Source of the DNA: Fibrobacter sp. UWB10
Lineage (GTDB): Bacteria > Fibrobacterota > Fibrobacteria > Fibrobacterales > Fibrobacteraceae
Assembly: GCF_900182935.1 (NCBI RefSeq)
Contig: NZ_FXUE01000003.1
Coordinates: 62,001-126,000 of the forward strand
Length of the DNA stretch: 64,000 bases
Reading direction: 5' to 3'
Both the position numbers and the translations under genes were made by a program. Shown piece by piece: positions 49,649 through 58,711 of this stretch. How positions within the stretch are numbered: position 1 is the first letter of the stretch; each line of letters begins with the position of its first letter. Under the pieces are notes generated by a model. That model did not search any database, was not told the DNA's origin, and was given only the letters and a program-made list of their open reading frames with translations.

Positions 49649-49812
49649 AATGTACTCGTTGTGTAGTTAAAATCCGGATAAAAATAAAGGCAAAAGCCAG
49701 AAGCTTTTGCCAAACGATAAAGACGATAAAAAACAGAAAAAAGGAAAATTTTGTGAAATCCAGAGAGAGTCGCCTGGTTGCGTTGCGAGATTCCTGCAAC
49801 GGCGGTACTCAT
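49645..49812 (-). CDS. Leader peptide ORF of the carA attenuator
   Basis: This 55-residue frame starts MSTAVAGISQRNQATLSGF at an ATG with GAGG six bases upstream. Its stop overlaps the carA start codon (ATGA). It runs through a U-rich coding tract (KIFLFSVFYRL) and then through the terminator hairpin at 49689-49711, exactly as pyrL does in E. coli pyrBI attenuation. An alternative ATG at 49842 would add ten residues but starts six bases after the promoter box and within a small hairpin. No similarity to a known protein is expected or seen. Confidence 0.6.
49679..49711 (-). terminator. Attenuator terminator inside the carA leader
   Basis: On the minus strand GGCAAAAGC-TTCT-GGCTTTTGCC forms a perfect hairpin, followed by TTTATTTTTA. 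It sits inside the leader ORF, 31 bases before carA. Confidence 0.75.
49781..49801 (-). promoter_or_regulatory. Putative RNA-polymerase pause hairpin in the carA leader
   Basis: CGTTGC-AGGAATCTC-GCAACG on the minus strand has six-base perfect arms. It precedes the U-rich tract at 49726-49752, as the pause hairpin does in pyrBI. Confidence 0.5.
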
Positions 49813-49848
49813 GTGTGCCTCGATGGATTCCGATGTTTTCATCGGGCT

Positions 49849-49857
49849 CAAAATATA
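49849..49857 (-). promoter_or_regulatory. TATATTTTG promoter box of the carA operon
   Basis: On the minus strand TATATTTTG lies 36 bases before the leader ATG at 49812. It resembles the TAnnTTTG box with one extra T. Confidence 0.4.
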
Positions 49858-49939
49858 GTAATTCTTTATTCTGTGTTGAAGGGGAATTTTAGAAGATTTT
49901 TTTAAGAGCACACGCTGTTTCACTTTTTGTAAAATTTGC

Positions 49940-49980
49940 CTTTTTAAAAGCAATCCGCCGGCGCGAGGCCGACGAATTGC
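49940..49980 (-). terminator. Terminator of glnN
   Basis: On the minus strand GCAATTCGTCGGC pairs with GCCGGCGGATTGC (two G-U pairs), followed by TTTTAAAAA. It lies about 40 bases after the glnN stop. Confidence 0.65.
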
Positions 49981-50020
49981 ATTTTTGAGGTTCGGATTAT
50001 TATGAGGTTCTGGAGTACGA

Positions 50021-52141
50021 TTAGTAAATGAACAACATTTCACGATATTTCGGCAGCGGCCACTTTTCGTCGGGCACGATGCTTTCGATCTTGTCCACGA
50101 TAATGCGGAGGTTTGCCATAGCGTCGAGAATGACTTCGTGCTTTTCGCCGAGAGCGGTTTCCATCTGGGCGACTGCGGCATCAAGTTCTTTGAGCTTTTC
50201 GCCGAGTTCGCGAGCGTAACCGTCAACTGCGTAGAAGCCCTGGCCCTTAGCTAACTCGTTGGTCTTCAATGCGTTAGTGTATGCACAGAGTACCTGCGGG
50301 AGCACCACGTTCTTCGCGATATCGAATGCAATCTTGCCTTCGATGTGAATCTTCTTGTGGTAATCTTCCATGTTGACTTCGTAACGGGAGTCGAGTTCGC
50401 GCTTGTTGAATACGCCATACTTTTCGAACAGGGCCACATTTTCCTTCTTGTTGAGAGCCTGGAGGGCTTCCATGGTGGTGCGGATGTTCGGGAGGCCGCG
50501 CTTGGCTGCTTCTTCCACCCATTCGTCGGTATAGCCGTTGCCGTTGAAGATAACGCGCTTGTGTTCCTTGACAATCTTCTGCAACAGATTCTGCAGTTCT
50601 TCGTGGAACTTGTCGGCCGGAACATTGGCGAGCTTGTCGGCGATGAGGTCGAAGGCTTCGGCCACGATCGTGTTGAGGATGACATTCGGTTCAGAGCAAC
50701 TCTGGCTAGAACCCGGAGCACGGAATTCGAACTTGTTGCCGGTGAAGGCGAACGGAGAAGTACGGTTGCGGTCGGTAGCGTCGCGGGGGAGCGGCGGGAG
50801 CGTGTCGGAACCGAGCTTCAGGGCACCGGCCTGCTTGCTGGATTTCGGATCGCCCTTTTCAAGCTGGTCGATAACGTCGGCGAGCTGGTCGCCGAGGTAC
50901 ATGGAGATGATTGCCGGAGGAGCTTCGTTGGCACCGAGACGGTGGTCGTTACCGGCGCTAGCAACAGCCATACGGAGCAAGTCGGCGTGGGTGTCGACAG
51001 CGTAGATCACAGCGCAGAGCGTGGTGAGGAAGATGGCGTTCTGGTGCGGGTCCTTGCCCGGGTTCAAGAGGTTGGTCTTGCCGTAGTTCACAGACCAGTT
51101 GTTGTGCTTACCGGAACCGTTGATGCCGGCAAACGGCTTTTCGTGCAGCAGGCAAACGAGACCGTTGCGGTCAGCAACCTGGCGGAGCACTTCCATAATC
51201 TGCATGTTGTGGTCGCAAGCGAGGTTCACTTCTTCAAACATCGGAGCAAGTTCGAACTGGGCCGGAGCGACTTCGTTGTGGCGGGTCTTTGCCGGAATGC
51301 CGAGCTTCCAGAGTTCCTTTTCCACTTCGTTCATGAAGTTCAAAATGCGTGCCGGAATGCTACCGAAGTAGTGGTCTTCCATCTGCTGGTGCTTTGCCGG
51401 AGCGGCGCCAAACAGAGTACGACCGGCCTGGTACAGGTCCGGGCGCTGCAGGTAGAAGCGCTTGTCAATCAGGAAGTATTCCTGTTCGGCACCCAAGGTA
51501 ACGGTGACCTTCTGCTGGGCAACGCCGAAGAGACCCATGAGGCGGTCGGCGGACTTCTGGAGGGCCTGAATAGAACGGAGAAGCGGAGTCTTCTTGTCCA
51601 AGGCTTCGCCAGTATAGCTACAGAAAGCGGTCGGGATGCAGAGCGTTGCACCGTTGCCGTGACGCTTGATGAAGGCCGGAGAGGTCGGATCCCAAGCGGT
51701 ATAGCCGCGGGCTTCGAAAGTAGAACGGAGGCCGCCGCTCGGGAAAGAAGATGCGTCCGGTTCGCCGACGATCAGGTTCTTGCCGCTGAAGGCGAGGATT
51801 GCCTTGCCATCTTCGGGTTCGAGGAAGGAGTCATGCTTTTCGGCGGTGGAACCGGTAAGAGGCTGGAACCAGTGAGTAAAGTGGGTGGCGCCGCGGTCGA
51901 TAGCCCACTTTTTCATGGCATGAGCAACTTCGCCAGCGATGCTCGGGTCAAGCGGTGCGCCGCCATCGATAGTGGCGAAGAGCTTCTTGCAAATGTCCTT
52001 GGGAAGATATGCGCGCATGGCCTCGGCGTTGAAGACGTCTTCGCCGTAGAAGTCGATGTTTGCGGGTGCTGCGGGAAGGTTGGCACCAGCGTTTTCGCTG
52101 GCGATTTCCTTGATAGCTTTTAATCTGTATTCGTTGCTCAT
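50021..52141 (-). CDS. glnN: Type III glutamine synthetase
   Basis: This 706-residue enzyme is the GSIII type found in Bacteroides, Fibrobacter and cyanobacteria; it makes glutamine from glutamate, ammonia and ATP. Motifs: [50 protein letters not shown] (ammonium and ATP site), [20 protein letters not shown]. There is no adenylylation Tyr loop as in GSI. A sigma-54 promoter lies 41 bases upstream, so expression probably rises on nitrogen limitation together with glnK-amtB. A 592-residue antisense frame is a shadow. Confidence 0.97.
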   Translation of the reverse strand: MSNEYRLKAIKEIASENAGANLPAAPANIDFYGEDVFNAEAMRAYLPKDICKKLFATIDGGAPLDPSIAGEVAHAMKKWAIDRGATHFTHWFQPLTGSTAEKHDSFLEPEDGKAILAFSGKNLIVGEPDASSFPSGGLRSTFEARGYTAWDPTSPAFIKRHGNGATLCIPTAFCSYTGEALDKKTPLLRSIQALQKSADRLMGLFGVAQQKVTVTLGAEQEYFLIDKRFYLQRPDLYQAGRTLFGAAPAKHQQMEDHYFGSIPARILNFMNEVEKELWKLGIPAKTRHNEVAPAQFELAPMFEEVNLACDHNMQIMEVLRQVADRNGLVCLLHEKPFAGINGSGKHNNWSVNYGKTNLLNPGKDPHQNAIFLTTLCAVIYAVDTHADLLRMAVASAGNDHRLGANEAPPAIISMYLGDQLADVIDQLEKGDPKSSKQAGALKLGSDTLPPLPRDATDRNRTSPFAFTGNKFEFRAPGSSQSCSEPNVILNTIVAEAFDLIADKLANVPADKFHEELQNLLQKIVKEHKRVIFNGNGYTDEWVEEAAKRGLPNIRTTMEALQALNKKENVALFEKYGVFNKRELDSRYEVNMEDYHKKIHIEGKIAFDIAKNVVLPQVLCAYTNALKTNELAKGQGFYAVDGYARELGEKLKELDAAVAQMETALGEKHEVILDAMANLRIIVDKIESIVPDEKWPLPKYREMLFIY

Positions 52142-52181
52142 GGCAATCTCCTATTATGTTTTTTGTTTTCGGTGCCATAAA

Positions 52182-52197
52182 AGCAAAACGCGTGCCA
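52182..52197 (-). promoter_or_regulatory. Sigma-54 promoter of glnN
   Basis: On the minus strand TGGCACGCGTTTTGCT matches the TGGCACG-N4-TTGCW -24/-12 consensus. It sits 41 bases before the glnN ATG and just after the terminator of the upstream gene. Confidence 0.85.
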
Positions 52198-52204
52198 AAG
52201 TCAA

Positions 52205-52238
52205 AAAGTGGCGATTTCTTTGCAGAATCGCCATTTTT
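52205..52238 (-). terminator. Terminator between the FISUMP gene and glnN
   Basis: TGGCGATT and AATCGCCA pair around eight bases on the minus strand, followed by CTTTTTG. It insulates the glnN promoter from the upstream gene. Confidence 0.75.
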
Positions 52239-52284
52239 TAGCCTGTTACAAAAATTCGGAGTTTTTCAGAAATTGAAAAATTGT

Positions 52285-53523
52285 TTATTCGTTTACGGAA
52301 TCTGTAAAATCGGAAGGCGTCTTTTCAAAACTGGGAGGGTCGTCTGCCTGGATACAGCGGACAAAATGGTAGTTTTCGGGGCAAAGCATGGCTTCGCAAT
52401 AGTCTGCACCACCAAATCTGTAAAACCTTAAGGGCTTGACCTCGACATTGCCGTTTTCATCGGGCCAAAGGGGGATATCCTTTGCATCTGCGGTCCAGTA
52501 AGAGGCAAAAGCGAACAATTCACCGCTTTCTTCGATACATTGCTGGTCGTAATAGCGGCGTGTCAGTCTAGAAAAGTTCAGGCCGTAGACATTGGTCGGA
52601 TAAAAGAATTCTTCGACGTCGGTCTTGAGGGCAGGATCGGTGCTGGATTTACCTTTTTCGTAAATCGCGTAGAATGGCTTGTGGTTTGCGGCTGAGAAAA
52701 GGTCGTCATAGGTCGCCGATGCAGGGAGCTTGTCCTTGATGCTTGCAAATTCGGCTTCGGTCGGGAGTCTCCAGCCTTCGGGGCAAATTCCGTTATCGAT
52801 GTCAGATTCCGGGTATTCTAGGCCCGCATCGATAGGCAGTCTCAAATTCGGCTTGGTGGGGTCGGCAAAGGGCCTGCTTCCGGGAGTCTTGTAGCGTAAA
52901 TCCTCCGACATCCAGGTTTGGTCGCCGATGCTGACTGTTCCGTAGATGTGTCCGTCGCGCGGGTCGGTCATTTGGCCTGCTTTTAGCTTGCGCGGGAGTC
53001 TCGGGAATCCCCAGAACTTGACTAAGGCGATGCAGAGGTCTTGATAAAGCTTGCCCGGGTAAATGCTCTCGATTTCAATGATAATCTTGTAAACGTTCTT
53101 GAGCGGTTTTTCAAAGACGATGATGTCGGGGCGATGGATCTTGTAGCCGCCCCATCTGGGTTGGGCAAGCGTGTACGACTTTACAAGATTGTCTGTGCTG
53201 TTCTGGTAAATTCGGATGTTCTGGGCGAGGCTGTAGTTCGTGTAAGACGATGAATCGCGCATGTACCCGTTATAAATGGTAATGACGTCGAGTTCCTGAG
53301 CCTCTACGAGAAATTCCAAAGTGATGGGCTTGTTATTGAACTTGGCTGCCCAAACCTGAAAGAACGGGTGTACGTTCTTTTTCATGATCATGTTTTCGGG
53401 GCGGTAGCTCTTTTGGCCAAGGTCAGGTAAAGTGGCAGACGCCTTGATTCCGTTTATGGGGATAGAGGTAATCGCATGAGACAAAGAAACAGCGACTAAA
53501 ACGGTAATCAAAAAACGTAACAT
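52285..53523 (-). CDS. Exported protein with discoidin/NADase-type domain and FISUMP domain
   Basis: This 412-residue protein has signal MLRFLITVLVAVSLSHAITS. Residues about 25-170 resemble the NADase-type glycan-binding (discoidin-like) domain: FQVWAAKFNNKPITLEFL, VITIYNGYMRDSSSYTNYSLAQNIRIYQN. From about residue 185 a FISUMP domain follows (MTDPRDGHIYGTVSIGDQTW, GICPEGWRLPTEAEFA, a C-terminal HFVRCIQA). The combination suggests a secreted carbohydrate-binding surface protein; the ligand is unknown. It is a single gene with its own terminator. Confidence 0.75.
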   Translation of the reverse strand: MLRFLITVLVAVSLSHAITSIPINGIKASATLPDLGQKSYRPENMIMKKNVHPFFQVWAAKFNNKPITLEFLVEAQELDVITIYNGYMRDSSSYTNYSLAQNIRIYQNSTDNLVKSYTLAQPRWGGYKIHRPDIIVFEKPLKNVYKIIIEIESIYPGKLYQDLCIALVKFWGFPRLPRKLKAGQMTDPRDGHIYGTVSIGDQTWMSEDLRYKTPGSRPFADPTKPNLRLPIDAGLEYPESDIDNGICPEGWRLPTEAEFASIKDKLPASATYDDLFSAANHKPFYAIYEKGKSSTDPALKTDVEEFFYPTNVYGLNFSRLTRRYYDQQCIEESGELFAFASYWTADAKDIPLWPDENGNVEVKPLRFYRFGGADYCEAMLCPENYHFVRCIQADDPPSFEKTPSDFTDSVNE

Positions 53524-53656
53524 GTAACCCCAAACTAAAAGACGGGAGGAAAATATAAAAAACGCTAATTCAATATATATAAGGATTTTTTGCGAATAAG
53601 ATTAAAAAAAGGTAAAATTTTGTTTTATATATTTAGATTGAAATTGAGGTTAAATT

Positions 53657-54247
53657 TTGCGAAGGCGTCTAGCTTATTTTTTGCTGTTATTGACTGGCTT
53701 GGCTGTCATGGCCGAGGCGCATCCGCACGTGTTTGCCGATGTGTCTATTAAGGCTGTATTCAGTCAAGATGCCTTTACAGGGGTCCAAAATCATTGGTCC
53801 TTTGACGAGGTGTACAGTGCAGCCATGTTTGCTTCGGCAGATGAAAATGGCGACAGTAAAATTACAGGGAAAGAAATTGACGAGGTAAAAAAACTCGTGC
53901 TCGACCCGTTGCAGCAAAGCGGCTATTTTAACTATGTAACGGTTGATAGTAAGTTCCTGCCAGTCCGAAAAATCGAAGGCTTTTCTGCTGCAATGAAAAA
54001 CGGAAAACTGGTGTTGGACTTTAAGGTTGTATTCTCGATTCCGGCAACTTCGGATTACACGATGCTTGTAATTGTAATCAGTGACCAGACGAATTATATC
54101 CAGATGACAACGGATATGGAAAATGCGGATGTCGATGCGCCTGATGGGTTAGATGTCGAATTCTTTCCTGACGAGGTTCGCGGGCTGACACTGTTCCGTG
54201 CTTTTAGAAGCGATACGGAAGGTCTTTTTTTAAGGTTTAAAAAGTGA
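53657..54247 (+). CDS. DUF1007 family exported protein
   Basis: This 196-residue protein has a signal peptide (MRRRLAYFLLLLTGLAVMAEA) and the DUF1007 signature HPHVFADVSIKAVFS with two histidines at the mature N-terminus. DENGDSKITGKEIDEVKKLVL is an EF-hand-like loop typical of the family. DUF1007 proteins often sit beside nickel or cobalt transporters; a His-rich N-terminus fits metal binding in the periplasm. The start codon is TTG at 53657. The NicO-type gene begins 13 bases later. Confidence 0.8.
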   Translation: MRRRLAYFLLLLTGLAVMAEAHPHVFADVSIKAVFSQDAFTGVQNHWSFDEVYSAAMFASADENGDSKITGKEIDEVKKLVLDPLQQSGYFNYVTVDSKFLPVRKIEGFSAAMKNGKLVLDFKVVFSIPATSDYTMLVIVISDQTNYIQMTTDMENADVDAPDGLDVEFFPDEVRGLTLFRAFRSDTEGLFLRFKK

Positions 54248-54260
54248 TGGTTGGTGCTTT

Positions 54261-55289
54261 ATGAAAAAGTCTATTGTATTTTTGCTCGTCCTTTTGATTG
54301 CGGTGGCGGCTTCGGCGGCTGTCAAGAAAAAGCGCTTTGACGTGGGCGGGGGAGATGCGCCTGCTGCGACGGAAGCGACTGTCGAATCGGTGGCGCCTGC
54401 GGAACCTATTGCTGCGGAATCTGCTGTGGTGCCTGAAAAAAAGACGGAAAAAACGCGGTCTATTTATACGGTGATTGCGGAGGAACAGAAGGTCCTTCGC
54501 GAAAAGTTGACGGCGGCGATTTCGGCGATGAAAAGCGGCGACTGGGATGCCATCTGGAAGTTCCTCGCGATTTGCCTGGTGTACGGCATGCTGCATGCGC
54601 TTGGACCCGGACATGGAAAGTCGATTGTGGTCGGATATTTTATTGCGCGTCGTGGTCGCTGGCGGCAGGGCGTTGCGCTTGGTGCAGGCATTACGGTGAC
54701 GCACACGATGAGTGCGGTTCTCTTGCTGCTGATTCTGTATGCGATTTTTAAAGCGACGGTGTTTTCGGCGTTTGAAACGGGGCGCATCGGAATTGAACGG
54801 GCGAGCTATGTGTTGATTATGCTCACGGGTGTGTTGCTGGTGGTGCTTGCGATTCGTGATGTGTTCAAGTCGCACAAGGGCTGCGGATGTGATGCGCGAA
54901 TTGAGTCTGCGGAGGGCGTTGTTGTGCAGGATGGGAAAAGCGCGGAGTCTAAATTGCCGCCGATTGCCCGCTGGCGTGAAATCCTGGGTGTTGCCGCCGT
55001 TACGGGAATTGTGCCTTGTCCGGCTGTGGCGCTGATTGTGCTTTTCTGCCTGCTGAATTCGATGGTGGCGCTTTCGCTCTTGGGCGCGCTTGTCATTTGC
55101 ATTGGCATGACGATTACGAATGTGGCCTTCGGTATTGCGGCTGTCGCCTTCCGCAAGGGAATTGACAAGGGGAGTGCCCACACCCATATCGCTACAAAAA
55201 TATACACCGTCGCGACTCTCGCAGGCGGTGTCATTATCTTTATTTCGGGGCTGTTGCTGTTTACGAATCAGTTCGCGGGCCGCGTGTAG
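54261..55289 (+). CDS. NicO/RcnA-like nickel-cobalt transporter
   Basis: This 342-residue protein has an N-terminal signal or first helix, an Ala/Glu-rich linker (to about residue 75) and six membrane helices. The NicO signature is LVYGMLHALGPGHGKSIVVGYF with HAxxPGHGK, and later ITVTHTMSAVLLLL and GIVPCPAVALIVL. A CGC pair occurs in the cytoplasmic loop (KGCGCDAR). Members move Ni2+ or Co2+ across the inner membrane; direction is not fixed by sequence. The gene is coupled to DUF1007, a common pairing. Confidence 0.85.
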   Translation: MKKSIVFLLVLLIAVAASAAVKKKRFDVGGGDAPAATEATVESVAPAEPIAAESAVVPEKKTEKTRSIYTVIAEEQKVLREKLTAAISAMKSGDWDAIWKFLAICLVYGMLHALGPGHGKSIVVGYFIARRGRWRQGVALGAGITVTHTMSAVLLLLILYAIFKATVFSAFETGRIGIERASYVLIMLTGVLLVVLAIRDVFKSHKGCGCDARIESAEGVVVQDGKSAESKLPPIARWREILGVAAVTGIVPCPAVALIVLFCLLNSMVALSLLGALVICIGMTITNVAFGIAAVAFRKGIDKGSAHTHIATKIYTVATLAGGVIIFISGLLLFTNQFAGRV

Positions 55290-55317
55290 TAAACTATAAG
55301 TGGCGCCGCAAACGGCT

Positions 55318-55713
55318 CTATTCCGCGCTTTCCATCTCGTTGATCAGCTGGATATTGTACAGCTTTTGCACCTGTAAAATATCGAGGATAACGGCGATGC
55401 GTTCGTAAGTGGTTCCCTTGTCGATCTTGATGGCGACAGGGGATTTCTTATTCTGCACCGCAGCGGCTTTTTCGCGGAGTTCGTCGGGTGTGCCGCGCTG
55501 GCCGTTAAAGGCGAGTTCTGTCTCGGAAAGCTCGATGTACAGGCCCTCGGGCGTGTCGCGCTTGGTTTCGGTCTGCGTTTCGGGCAGAATCAGCTTGAGC
55601 ACCGATTCGTCTTGCTTGAATACCGATGTCACCAAAAAGAACACCAGCAGCAAAAAGACGCAGTCGATGAGCGGCGTCATGTCGGGGCGGATTCGGCGGG
55701 TGCGCTTGGCCAT
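55318..55713 (-). CDS. exbD: ExbD/TolR-type proton-channel subunit
   Basis: This 131-residue protein has one N-terminal membrane helix with the channel Asp in MTPLIDCVFLLLVFFLVTS (Asp17 region) and a periplasmic domain (LILPETQTETKRD...). With ExbB it uses proton motive force to energise TonB. It begins immediately after the exbB stop. A TolR-like alternative is possible, but tonB lies in the same operon. Confidence 0.9.
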   Translation of the reverse strand: MAKRTRRIRPDMTPLIDCVFLLLVFFLVTSVFKQDESVLKLILPETQTETKRDTPEGLYIELSETELAFNGQRGTPDELREKAAAVQNKKSPVAIKIDKGTTYERIAVILDILQVQKLYNIQLINEMESAE

Positions 55714-56295
55714 TTATGCATCCTCGTTTGCGGAATCGGCGCTATGAGAACGAATGTGGTCCTTCTCCTTGAGAATGCGACCGAGCTGCAAGAGCACATC
55801 GTTTTCTACGTTGTCCTGTTCCGATTCCATGCTTGCGTTCAGGTAGTTGAAGGCGATAACGTGCGGAATGGCGACCACAAGGCCAATCACCGTCGTAATG
55901 AGGGCGAGCTTGATGCCCGTAGCGAATGCACCTGCGTCAGAAAGGCCCGAAACGGCGATGACGCTGAAGGCGTTGAAAATGCCGAACACGGTTCCCAAAA
56001 GGCCGAGCAATGGAGAAATGCTGGCGATATTTTCAATCGTGGTCATGCCCTTCTGCAGCGGCGAGAAGGCGAGCGCAATTTCGGTGCGGATACTTTCCAT
56101 AATGATGTGGTGGTCGGTATTGTGACTTACCACGCGGTGCAGGATTTTGGACGGAAGGCGCTTGCGGATGCTCCTGTTAAAGAGAATCAGCGAAATGATT
56201 TTCCATACGATGATGGAATAACCGACGAAATTCATCGCTACGAGTACGTAGGCAATAACGCCGCCCTGCTGGATAAAGTCTAAGATGTAGTTCAT
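55714..56295 (-). CDS. exbB: ExbB/TolQ-type proton-channel subunit (MotA/TolQ/ExbB family)
   Basis: This 193-residue protein has three membrane helices and a long cytoplasmic part. The family motif is ENIASISPLLGLLGTVFGIFNAF (near residue 110) and GIKLALITTVIGLVVAIPHVI. It forms the pentameric core of the TonB motor with ExbD. The REP-like hairpin at 56301-56329 separates it from tonB. Confidence 0.92.
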   Translation of the reverse strand: MNYILDFIQQGGVIAYVLVAMNFVGYSIIVWKIISLILFNRSIRKRLPSKILHRVVSHNTDHHIIMESIRTEIALAFSPLQKGMTTIENIASISPLLGLLGTVFGIFNAFSVIAVSGLSDAGAFATGIKLALITTVIGLVVAIPHVIAFNYLNASMESEQDNVENDVLLQLGRILKEKDHIRSHSADSANEDA

Positions 56296-56300
56296 TGTTT

Positions 56301-56329
56301 TGTCATTCCCGGCTTGACCGGGAATCTCC
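56301..56329 (-). repeat. REP-like hairpin element, copy 3
   Basis: On the minus strand GGAGATTCCCGG-TCAAG-CCGGGAATGACA matches copy 1 with a few changes. It lies between tonB and exbB. Confidence 0.75.
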
Positions 56330-56333
56330 TTTA

Positions 56334-57050
56334 TTAGTGAAGGTTGTATTTAATGGGGATTTCCATTTTCCAGGTGTCTTTGCCAAGTACAGCTGGAATC
56401 GGATCAAATTTGGGCACGGCCTGCACGGCGGCAAGCGCACTTTCGTTCAGTGAAGAATAGGGGCACGGTTTCGAAACGGTTGCTCCGCTGATGCTTCCAT
56501 CCTTTGCGACAGTGAACTGCACGCGCACGGTACCTTCTTGCTTTAAGCGGCGGGCTGTAGCGGGGTAGTCCTTTTGCTTTTCAAAAGCCTTGGAAAGCCC
56601 GATAAGGTAGGCCTTTGTCACCTTCATCAGCGAATCCTTCGAAGGCTTCGGTGGTGGTGGAGGTGGCGGCGGGGGTGGTGCCACAGGCTCTGCGGGTGCT
56701 TCGACAACAGGTTCCGCGTCTGTCACCACGATCGGTTCCGGCTTTGGCTCCGGTTCAGGTTCCGGCACGGTATCTTGCACGATGTTCGGGATAATCTTGG
56801 CGCGAACCACCTTCTTCACGATTTTCTTGACTTCGGGCGGGGGTGGAGGCGGTTGGAGCAGTAATTGCTCCACATGAATCACCTCGGCGTCTTCGCGGGT
56901 GGTAACCACCTGCGTTCGCTTCAGGAATCCCCAGGCGTAAAAGCCCGCATGTAGCAATACGGCGATAACAATGCCAAAGCAGAATACACGCCGCATCGTA
57001 AACGCGGAATAGGGATTTTTTTGACCGCTATTTTTTTTGAAAAAATTCAT
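56334..57050 (-). CDS. tonB: TonB energy-transducing protein
   Basis: This 238-residue protein has one N-terminal membrane helix (VFCFGIVIAVLLHAGFYAWGF), a very Pro/Glu-rich periplasmic linker (EPEPEPKPEPIVVT and ten consecutive Pro) and a C-terminal TonB domain (GSISGATVSKPCPYSSLNESALAAV, then KMEIPIKYNL). It transfers energy from ExbB-ExbD to TonB-dependent outer-membrane receptors. It heads the tonB-exbB-exbD operon. The conserved element CTATTTGGAGTAGAA lies upstream near 57090, shared with two other promoters in this window. Confidence 0.92.
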   Translation of the reverse strand: MNFFKKNSGQKNPYSAFTMRRVFCFGIVIAVLLHAGFYAWGFLKRTQVVTTREDAEVIHVEQLLLQPPPPPPEVKKIVKKVVRAKIIPNIVQDTVPEPEPEPKPEPIVVTDAEPVVEAPAEPVAPPPPPPPPPPKPSKDSLMKVTKAYLIGLSKAFEKQKDYPATARRLKQEGTVRVQFTVAKDGSISGATVSKPCPYSSLNESALAAVQAVPKFDPIPAVLGKDTWKMEIPIKYNLH

Positions 57051-57185
57051 CGCGAGCCAAATTGAGCAAATTCAGCCCGTTTTTTCTACTCCAAATAGAC
57101 TTGCGAAAATCCGAAGGGATCCACATCTAATTGATTGTAGAGAATCTTACAAAAAAATGATGATTTTTTTATAAAAGAAGATTAT

Positions 57186-57890
57186 CTAATTTTGAGGTGG
57201 GGATTTAGTTATATAACCATAAAAGTATTCTTCTAAATCATTTGTTTTTAACTCGCATTTCAAATTTTTTAATATTAGTGGTTTTAATTCTTTAGGTATT
57301 ATGAACTCACACACTCGCTTATTATTAGCTTTTGAAATATCGCAAAAGTGTAATTTTCCGCCTAAAAAAACACATGTTTTAATCATAGCGCCGGATTGTA
57401 TACGCATTCTATCATTGTATATAGGCATATTTTCATTGTTTAATACATTCATTTCAGGATTATCTAGCTTACCATATACACTGGCATATTCGCAATACTC
57501 AATGATAAAAATTTTTCCATTTTTATCCATATTCTCTTTTCCCCCACCACATGCACAAAATAAAGGCATAAAGATGTCGTACGATACATCTAATAATGGC
57601 GTAGAACGGTTGTAATTTTGTTGCAATTGCACCAAAAAACCAAGATGGGGGAAAGCTTTAATTGCACTGTTATCTAAAATAGAAGGGAACGTGGTTTTTA
57701 GAAGGTTTTCATCTGAAGCATTCCAAGTCATGCCAAATAAATCTTGACACGTAACATATTCATCTGGATTGTTTCTAAAAAAAGAACAATTTAGTGGCCA
57801 CTCTTCATTTGACTGTCCTCGACAGAGTCGATTGCAACTTGGTTGAATAATACTTTTTATTTCTAATATATCCGCAGTTTTGATTTGCAT
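57186..57890 (-). CDS. FRG-domain protein
   Basis: This 234-residue protein carries an FRG domain: RLCRGQSNEEWPLNCSFFR at residues about 24-42 (the RGQ...W.L.SLFR motif) and FLVQLQQNYNRSTPLLDVSYDIFMPLFCAC (split in this text as the Q(H/N)YxxxTPLLDxS motif) near 85. The domain is found in toxin-like and defence-associated proteins; its enzymatic role is not established. Base composition is far more AT-rich than in flanking genes, suggesting transfer. Start is ATG at 57890, or TTG at 57902, which would overlap the upstream gene (TTGA). Confidence 0.75.
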   Translation of the reverse strand: MQIKTADILEIKSIIQPSCNRLCRGQSNEEWPLNCSFFRNNPDEYVTCQDLFGMTWNASDENLLKTTFPSILDNSAIKAFPHLGFLVQLQQNYNRSTPLLDVSYDIFMPLFCACGGGKENMDKNGKIFIIEYCEYASVYGKLDNPEMNVLNNENMPIYNDRMRIQSGAMIKTCVFLGGKLHFCDISKANNKRVCEFIIPKELKPLILKNLKCELKTNDLEEYFYGYITKSPPQN

Positions 57891-57898
57891 AAAACAAT

Positions 57899-58711
57899 TC
57901 AATTGTATTCACATCCGGGAATGTCGCTTACACGAATTCGTTGATGGTTCGAACAATCACTTTTACTTCCGTATCGTCTATACCGCCATGGCGATATTTT
58001 TATAGATGCTATAGTATCATAATGTTGCTTAATCCATCGCAATTCGTATTGAGTCCATTTACGTTTTACAGATGTTTTTGCCACAATATTTTTTGTTTGG
58101 AAAGGGTATCTATATGAATCATACTTGAACTTTCCTTCTACACTTACAGGAATTATTAAGTAAGTTTCATCAGCAGCCGTTAGAACAAAATCAACGCTGG
58201 AGCCTAATCTGTAATAATCCGTATATTGCAGAGCTAAATAAACACTGTCTAAAGTAAATTTATAGCCATATGAAATGAATGTTGTGTCAGTTCCCTGATA
58301 AATTACAGTAGGATTTCCTACAGCTTTGTACCCTTTAATTTCTGTGGGCCATAAAGCATTCTCAGAATGTTGATACGGATTTTCTTCCGATAAAGCCCCT
58401 ATCCCTTTATTTGATAAAATGTTGTTTAATTTTTCGATTTCTTTCTTTTGATTAATTATGGTTTCATTTAGATTATTTATAGATTCCGTATAGCTTTGTT
58501 TCTTCCTTTCAAAATCTATTTTGGTTTCTTGACAGTCTTTTGTCAGACTGTCGATAATTTTTTCAGAGATGTCTTTTTCTTTCTTAACAAGATTCAGTTC
58601 ACTATTTTGAAAACCAATAATAACTATTTGCACAATAAATATGCCAAATAAGAAAACCTTTTTTTTATTAAACCTAATCCAAGTAAATATTTTAGTCATA
58701 AAACCCTTCAT
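57899..58711 (-). CDS. Membrane-anchored coiled-coil protein paired with the FRG gene
   Basis: This 270-residue protein has one N-terminal membrane helix (FLFGIFIVQIVIIGFQNS), then a coiled coil (about residues 40-100, many Lys/Glu heptads) and a C-terminal globular domain with aromatic-rich strands (ALQYTDYYRLGSSVDFVL). No known domain was recognised in the C-terminus. It lies directly upstream of the FRG gene; the FRG start overlaps its stop. Both are AT-rich. A start at 58699, preceded by GAAGGG, is possible. Confidence 0.6.
   Translation of the reverse strand: MKGFMTKIFTWIRFNKKKVFLFGIFIVQIVIIGFQNSELNLVKKEKDISEKIIDSLTKDCQETKIDFERKKQSYTESINNLNETIINQKKEIEKLNNILSNKGIGALSEENPYQHSENALWPTEIKGYKAVGNPTVIYQGTDTTFISYGYKFTLDSVYLALQYTDYYRLGSSVDFVLTAADETYLIIPVSVEGKFKYDSYRYPFQTKNIVAKTSVKRKWTQYELRWIKQHYDTIASIKISPWRYRRYGSKSDCSNHQRIRVSDIPGCEYN

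Noticed and set aside
50345-52123. A 592-residue open frame on + opposite glnN
   Set aside because: Antisense shadow of glutamine synthetase III; no similarity and no start signal.
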